DNA from: Dichetophora obliterata
Taxonomy: Eukaryota; Arthropoda; Insecta; Diptera; Sciomyzidae
Assembly: GCA_963920525.1 (NCBI GenBank)
Contig: OY986438.1
Span: forward strand, 183,456,888-183,520,887
Direction: 5' to 3'
DNA: 64,000 nt
Each line of letters starts with the position of its first letter. The stretch's first letter is position 1. The position numbers and the translations under genes were made by a program. The notes under the pieces are model-generated. The model saw nothing but the letters and a program-made list of their open reading frames with translations, did not search any database and was not told the DNA's origin. Of the stretch, positions 59,989-64,000 are shown one piece after another.

Positions 59989-60094
59989 TCTATACTATTA
60001 TATAAAAGGAGACTCACGAATTTGATCCAGAATAAGCTCGGTAACCGCTGAACCGATTTTGATAATTCTTTTTTTATTCGATTCCTATGATAAT
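59989..60094 (+). mobile_element. Helitron-like or related element end (tentative)
   Basis: CTATACTATTATATAAAAGG followed by CGCTGAACCGATTTTGATAA resembles the left end of the element at 24331 and the inverted word at 26800-26828. A similar CTATCTATACGAATATATAA start lies at 62203. The element is interrupted here by the Tc3-like transposon; where it resumes after 61723 I cannot tell. Confidence 0.4.
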
Positions 60095-60095
60095 A

Positions 60096-61721
60096 CAGTG
60101 ACACATATTCGTATAAACGCACTCTAAATTTTAAATTTGCTACCTTCTCTCTCTTTTATTAATGCATTACTCAAAACAAATTCCAACTCATATTGTTTAC
60201 TAAACTAACGGAAATTTGTACTGAGTGCAAAAACCTGTTTTCGTTGTTGTTGTTTTATATAAATCATTTCAGTTTAAATATTTTACTTAAAACAAGTACA
60301 TATTCGTTTAAACGCATCAACTTAATTTTCAATAGGAATGGGTATTTATTTAATTTTCAATAATTAATTGGTCCACCATTTTTATTTATAACTTCAAATA
60401 TACGATTCGGCATCGACTTCACTAAATTTTCCAGCAACTGACGATCTAAATCTTCCCAAGCTTCCTTAATGGCCAACTTGAGCTCTAGCACGGTTTTGTA
60501 AAGGTGTCCTTGGGCTTTTTGTCCATAGATTTTGTGTGATATGCATCCCCAAAGATTCTGCACCGGATTCAAATCGGGACTGCATGCAGCCCATTTCATA
60601 AGTGGGATGTTGTGCTCTTCAAACCACTTTAATGCCTCTTTAGAAACGTGAATGGCAGCATTATCCTGTTGAAAAATACTGTCTTCATCCATTTTATCAT
60701 CCAAAAATGAAATGAGAGCATCATCCAACAATTCCGTGTATTTTTTAGAATTCATTTTGGGCGGCACAAAGCAGATATTTGCTTTACCTCTAGATGAAAA
60801 TGCCGCCCACACCATAACGCTGCCACCACCAAAGTTTCTTTTTGACATACGTACGTCATTGTTTCGCAAATCATGCCAATAACGGCTGTAAGAGTCTGGG
60901 CCATCTAAGTTAAATTTTTTTTCGTCGGAAAACACAACATTGTCCCACTCAGTTGACCATTGCATGTGTTTTTGGGCGAAGTCTAAGCGCGCCTTTTTGT
61001 GATGCGGCTTCAACACAGGCTTGCTCACCGGTTTTTTCCATTTAACGTTATCTGAGTTACGTAAAATGTGTGCAATGTGCCTCGTTGTCACTGGAAGATC
61101 TAATTTTTCTTTTATTTGAGTTGAGTTCAAAAAACTTGTGGTGGCTTCCTTCCTAATTTGATTAACTTGGCGAATACTCAGTTTTCGATTGCCTTTCGTG
61201 GATTTTTTTACTCCATAATAACCACCGTTTTTTAAAAAAGAGCGGACGACAGCTTCTGATCTTCCTAGTCTCCGCCCAATTTCCCGATTTGAATAACCCT
61301 CTTTATGTTACAGGTTGATTTGGACTTTTTCTGTGTCATTGAGGTATTTTCCCTTTGGCATTTTGATAAAATCTTAAAAAAATATCATTAAGAAAATATT
61401 TTTACATTTAAATTAAACAAAACTTACCAATTGTTAATTAAATACAAGCAAATACTTATTTCTTTAAACCACTAATATATTTTCGACCTCCTTATTCAGG
61501 TGCGTTTAAAGGAATGTGTACTTGTTTTTAGTAAAATATTTAAACTGAACTGATTTATATAAAACAACAACAACGAAAACAGCTTTTTGCACTCAGTACA
61601 AATTTCCGTTAGTTTAGTGAACAATATGAGTTTGAATTTATTTTGAATAATGCATTAATAAAAGAGAGAGAAGGTAGCAAATTTAAAATTAAGAGTGCGT
61701 TTATACGAATATGTGTCACTG
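60096..61721 (-). mobile_element. Tc3-like transposon with 221-bp terminal inverted repeats
   Basis: The left repeat (60096-60316, starting CAGTGACACATATTCGTATA) and the right repeat (61501-61721) are highly similar along about 221 bp. TA occurs on both sides (60094-60095, 61722-61723). Long terminal repeats and the transposase sequence both resemble Tc3 of nematodes. One gene on the minus strand fills the interior. Total length 1,626 bp. Good preservation of both repeats suggests a fairly young insertion. Confidence 0.93.
60357..61361 (-). pseudogene. Tc3-like transposase, one stop and E-to-Q change
   Basis: I place the start at 61361 (MPKGKYLNDTEKVQ). An in-frame TAA follows near 61310, then an uninterrupted reading to the stop at 60357; about 334 codons in all, normal for the family. 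Domains: helix-turn-helix GYSNREIGRRLGRS near 61270-61305, a second near 61150-61190, then the DDE core with VVFSDEKKFNLDGPD near 60900-60945, IFQQDNAAIHVS near 60645-60680 and SPDLNPVQNLWG near 60550-60585. Exactly 34 residues separate the second aspartate from the third catalytic position, as in DD34E, but that position is glutamine instead of glutamate. The C-terminus NGGPINY matches Tc3. It would bind its terminal repeats and move the element in the nucleus; this copy should be inactive on two counts. Confidence 0.93.
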
Positions 61722-61901
61722 TATAGATTGTTATAGCTTACTAAGGTTTTCGAAAAATGTATTCTTTAATTATTGCAAAATCACGCATTTTATTTGTTGC
61801 CTACATTCAACCAGCAGCGCAATATAACAGCAAACAAAGCTTTTCTCTCTTTGTCGAAAGAGCTTCTCTCAATATTACACGACAGTCATGTTGTGTAGTT
61901 A

Positions 61902-62053
61902 AGCTGAATTCACTGATAACCTTCAGCATGTTTTTGTGTGATTTAAAATAATGTTAATCAAGTTAAGAGCATGCAGAAATTTTTCTCTCTGAGCGAAAAC
62001 TTCATATGAAAAAAAATTTCCAAACATGCTGAAGGTGATCAGTGAATCCAGCC
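61902..62053. mobile_element. MITE, ~150 bp, possible TTA duplication
   Basis: GCTGAATTCACTGATAACCT and TTCAGCATGTTT at the left are matched inverted by AAACATGCTGAAGGTGATCA and GTGAATCCAGC at the right. TTA lies at the left (61899-61901) and right (62054-62056) sides, compatible with a 3-bp duplication. Non-coding. Confidence 0.7.
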
Positions 62054-62056
62054 TTA

Positions 62057-64000
62057 CTTTCAGGGAGATTCTTGCTTTCATTCAGTGTTATTTAATTTTC
62101 TTTGTTAATGTCTTGAGGGGAGTTGCCAGAATTTAGTTATCAGCATTAATTATGTTTTGCAGCCTTGCCAGCCAGCTTTTCCCCACTTGATATTGTGTTA
62201 GTCTATCTATACGAATATATAAAAGCGTTGTGACACTGCACGGATGTTTGATATAGGTATCAAACGATTTGTTATTCCAACTTTATCGTAATATGCTATG
62301 TAAGATTTGCCACGTCTGCTTTCCATGCCCACTTTTTGCAAAAATGCTATATTTCAGATGATTTTGGTCGTATAAGACTAGAATTTGGTAATCTACGTTG
62401 TATGGCTACTTTCGCTAACTTTACTAAAAATGGGCATGACCCTCTTTAACTAAGTCCACTTTTCGGGGGATAAGCCTGGAGTAAAGCAAAGCGCACTAGG
62501 TTTAAGCTCAATTGAGCTGAGATTCTGGCATTCTATTGTTTCGAGTATGAGATGGTTTCAGTAAAAAAATCTTGCCACACCCAATTTACCGCCCAGAATT
62601 AATCAAAAATGTTATACTTCGAACAGTTTTGGTGTTATTAGACTAAAATTTGTTAATTTAGTTCATACGGATACTTTCGGCAACTGTACTAAAAATGGCG
62701 AATATATAATTTTTTTTTCCGAACAGCATGAAAATTCGTATATAGCAGTAAGGTGGTCTGCGGCAGGTCAACGTCTGCCGGGCAATACTATACATCAATA
62801 AGAATGCTGCATATATCAGAAAATTCTGATCGTCATGCATTGATGTTTTAAACGGAAACGTCTAGCATGTGTTTTGTTCGAAGGTAATTTTTTACACTTT
62901 TACAAATTTACAAAACGATCATAAAAAATTCATTGAATTGGGTCAGGACAAATTCTACTCTAACTATAACGTTAACTATGAATATTTAGATAAGGAAATA
63001 GATAAATTCTATTCTCTAAGGATAAGGAAAAATATAGATTTATGTATATAACTTTGGAATAGTTTGAAATTTTATTTGAAATATTTGTCACAGAATTATT
63101 TTTGAAGCTATATTTGAAAATTTTTTTCACATGAATTAGTTTTTAAGCTGTAACACATTGCAAAAAATATAACAACATTTTAAGCAAATTAGTTTTCATC
63201 AAAAAATCATAGGGGGCGGGGGGTAGGTGGCCCATGATTTTTAATGATAGAAACTGTTTGTGTCAAAATAGAACAATTTTTGCAGGTAAATTATGTTATA
63301 TGAAAGAATAAGGAAAATGAAAATTAAAGAAAAAATTAAAATTAAGAAAAAATATGTACAACAAAAGCAACTCTTGGCCTATTGTTTAGTGCAAGTTGGA
63401 TATTTAAGAGGTTTTTTGAAAACAATTTAAAACATTGTATTGGTGAGGTAACGGTAAACTTTTTCTCATTTTCCCAATTTACTTAATTGAACTTTCAAAC
63501 AAAGAAAATTGTATGAAAATCGATTTGTAAATTTCAATCGTTTTTTTCTCTCATTCTGAGTTATACTGAGAAAATCTATACTTTTGAGATATCGCAAGAA
63601 TTTTAATATCATAATAACAGATTTTTTAAAATATACCTAATATCCGTACAAATTATTTCCGAAAAGAAAATTACCGTTAATTTTATTAATCAACGACTGT
63701 CCATACAAAAATGCATTGTTATGCATTGAGAAAGTTTATAGTTTTTAAGATATCGCCAAAATTTTGATGTCATTATATCGGTTTTTTTAAATTTAAGAAG
63801 AATTGTTGTTTGGCCGAAGTCCAATAACAACAATTTATAACTGAAGTAGGCCGATTACCTACAACAATTTAAGAAGAATATATTTAAATACAAATTTTAC
63901 CTACAATACAAATTTTAAAAATTTTTTACCCAAATTTTTTTATAACGCTGTTATGCAGGACTTTTTCAAAAGTAAAAAAAAAGAAAGCCAGGTAAATTTA
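62057..64000. other. No gene; diverged direct repeats
   Basis: A ~130-bp segment near 62310-62440 (TTTTGGTCGTATAAGACTAG..CTACTTTCGCTAACTTTACT) recurs diverged near 62574-62700. From about 63040 to 63800 the sequence is a diverged copy of the block at about 53450-54080 (GTATATAACTTTGGA, GGTGGCCCATGATTTTTAAT, TTTTTGCAGGTAAATTA). No gene recognised. Confidence 0.6.

Overview
The window looks like AT-rich, repeat-dominated nuclear DNA from an insect, most likely a fly. The grounds are the transposon content (Tc1/mariner relatives, a Ty3/gypsy remnant, a non-LTR element with RNase H, a tRNA-headed SINE) and arrays of short AT-rich satellite units. The fly assignment is inference; nothing here identifies a species. 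I found no convincing host gene, host exon, rRNA or functional tRNA in 64 kb. Every recognisable coding stretch is a transposable-element protein, and all of them are broken.

Layout. 1-8.3 kb: small inverted-repeat elements, a truncated Tc1-type foldback and a decayed Tc1 transposase. 8.3-11.2 kb: an almost complete TTAA-bounded transposon with a large transposase gene on the minus strand, apparently broken by one small duplication. 11.7-12.4 kb: a Tc1-type foldback carrying a 264-bp element inside it, with the empty target readable from sister copies. 15.27-15.69 kb: a tRNA-headed SINE with 9-bp target duplications. 17.4-20.7 kb: an octamer satellite and a related hexamer satellite, the latter split by a TTAA-bounded foldback. 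20.8-37.4 kb: a dense series of MITEs and foldbacks, a ~160-bp satellite with alternating monomers, a ~152-bp tandem repeat and a low-complexity array built on GATCAAAAATAAAAGT. 37.9-41.7 kb: a 5'-truncated non-LTR retrotransposon interrupted by an 86-bp MITE and by a DD37E-type Tc1/mariner element. 43.6-46.9 kb: a ~165-bp tandem array split by a 2.6-kb inverted-repeat element that itself contains a 1-kb foldback. 50-56.3 kb: Ty3/gypsy pieces on the minus strand, probably one element split by ~4 kb of later DNA that includes an 8-bp-TSD hAT-type MITE. 58.7-61.7 kb: an internally deleted mariner-like element and a Tc3-like element with 221-bp terminal inverted repeats.

How the parts relate. 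The clearest biology is nesting: in several places removing an inserted element restores the sequence of the older one beneath it, which gives both target-site duplications and an order of events. Two groups of non-coding elements stand out: inverted-repeat elements bounded by TTAA, whose ends resemble those of the coding element at 8295-11193, and elements bounded by TTA/TAA duplications, as expected for PIF/Harbinger-type MITEs. I saw nothing that qualifies as a new cellular system. The most novel candidate is the TTAA-bounded group together with its near-intact transposase gene.
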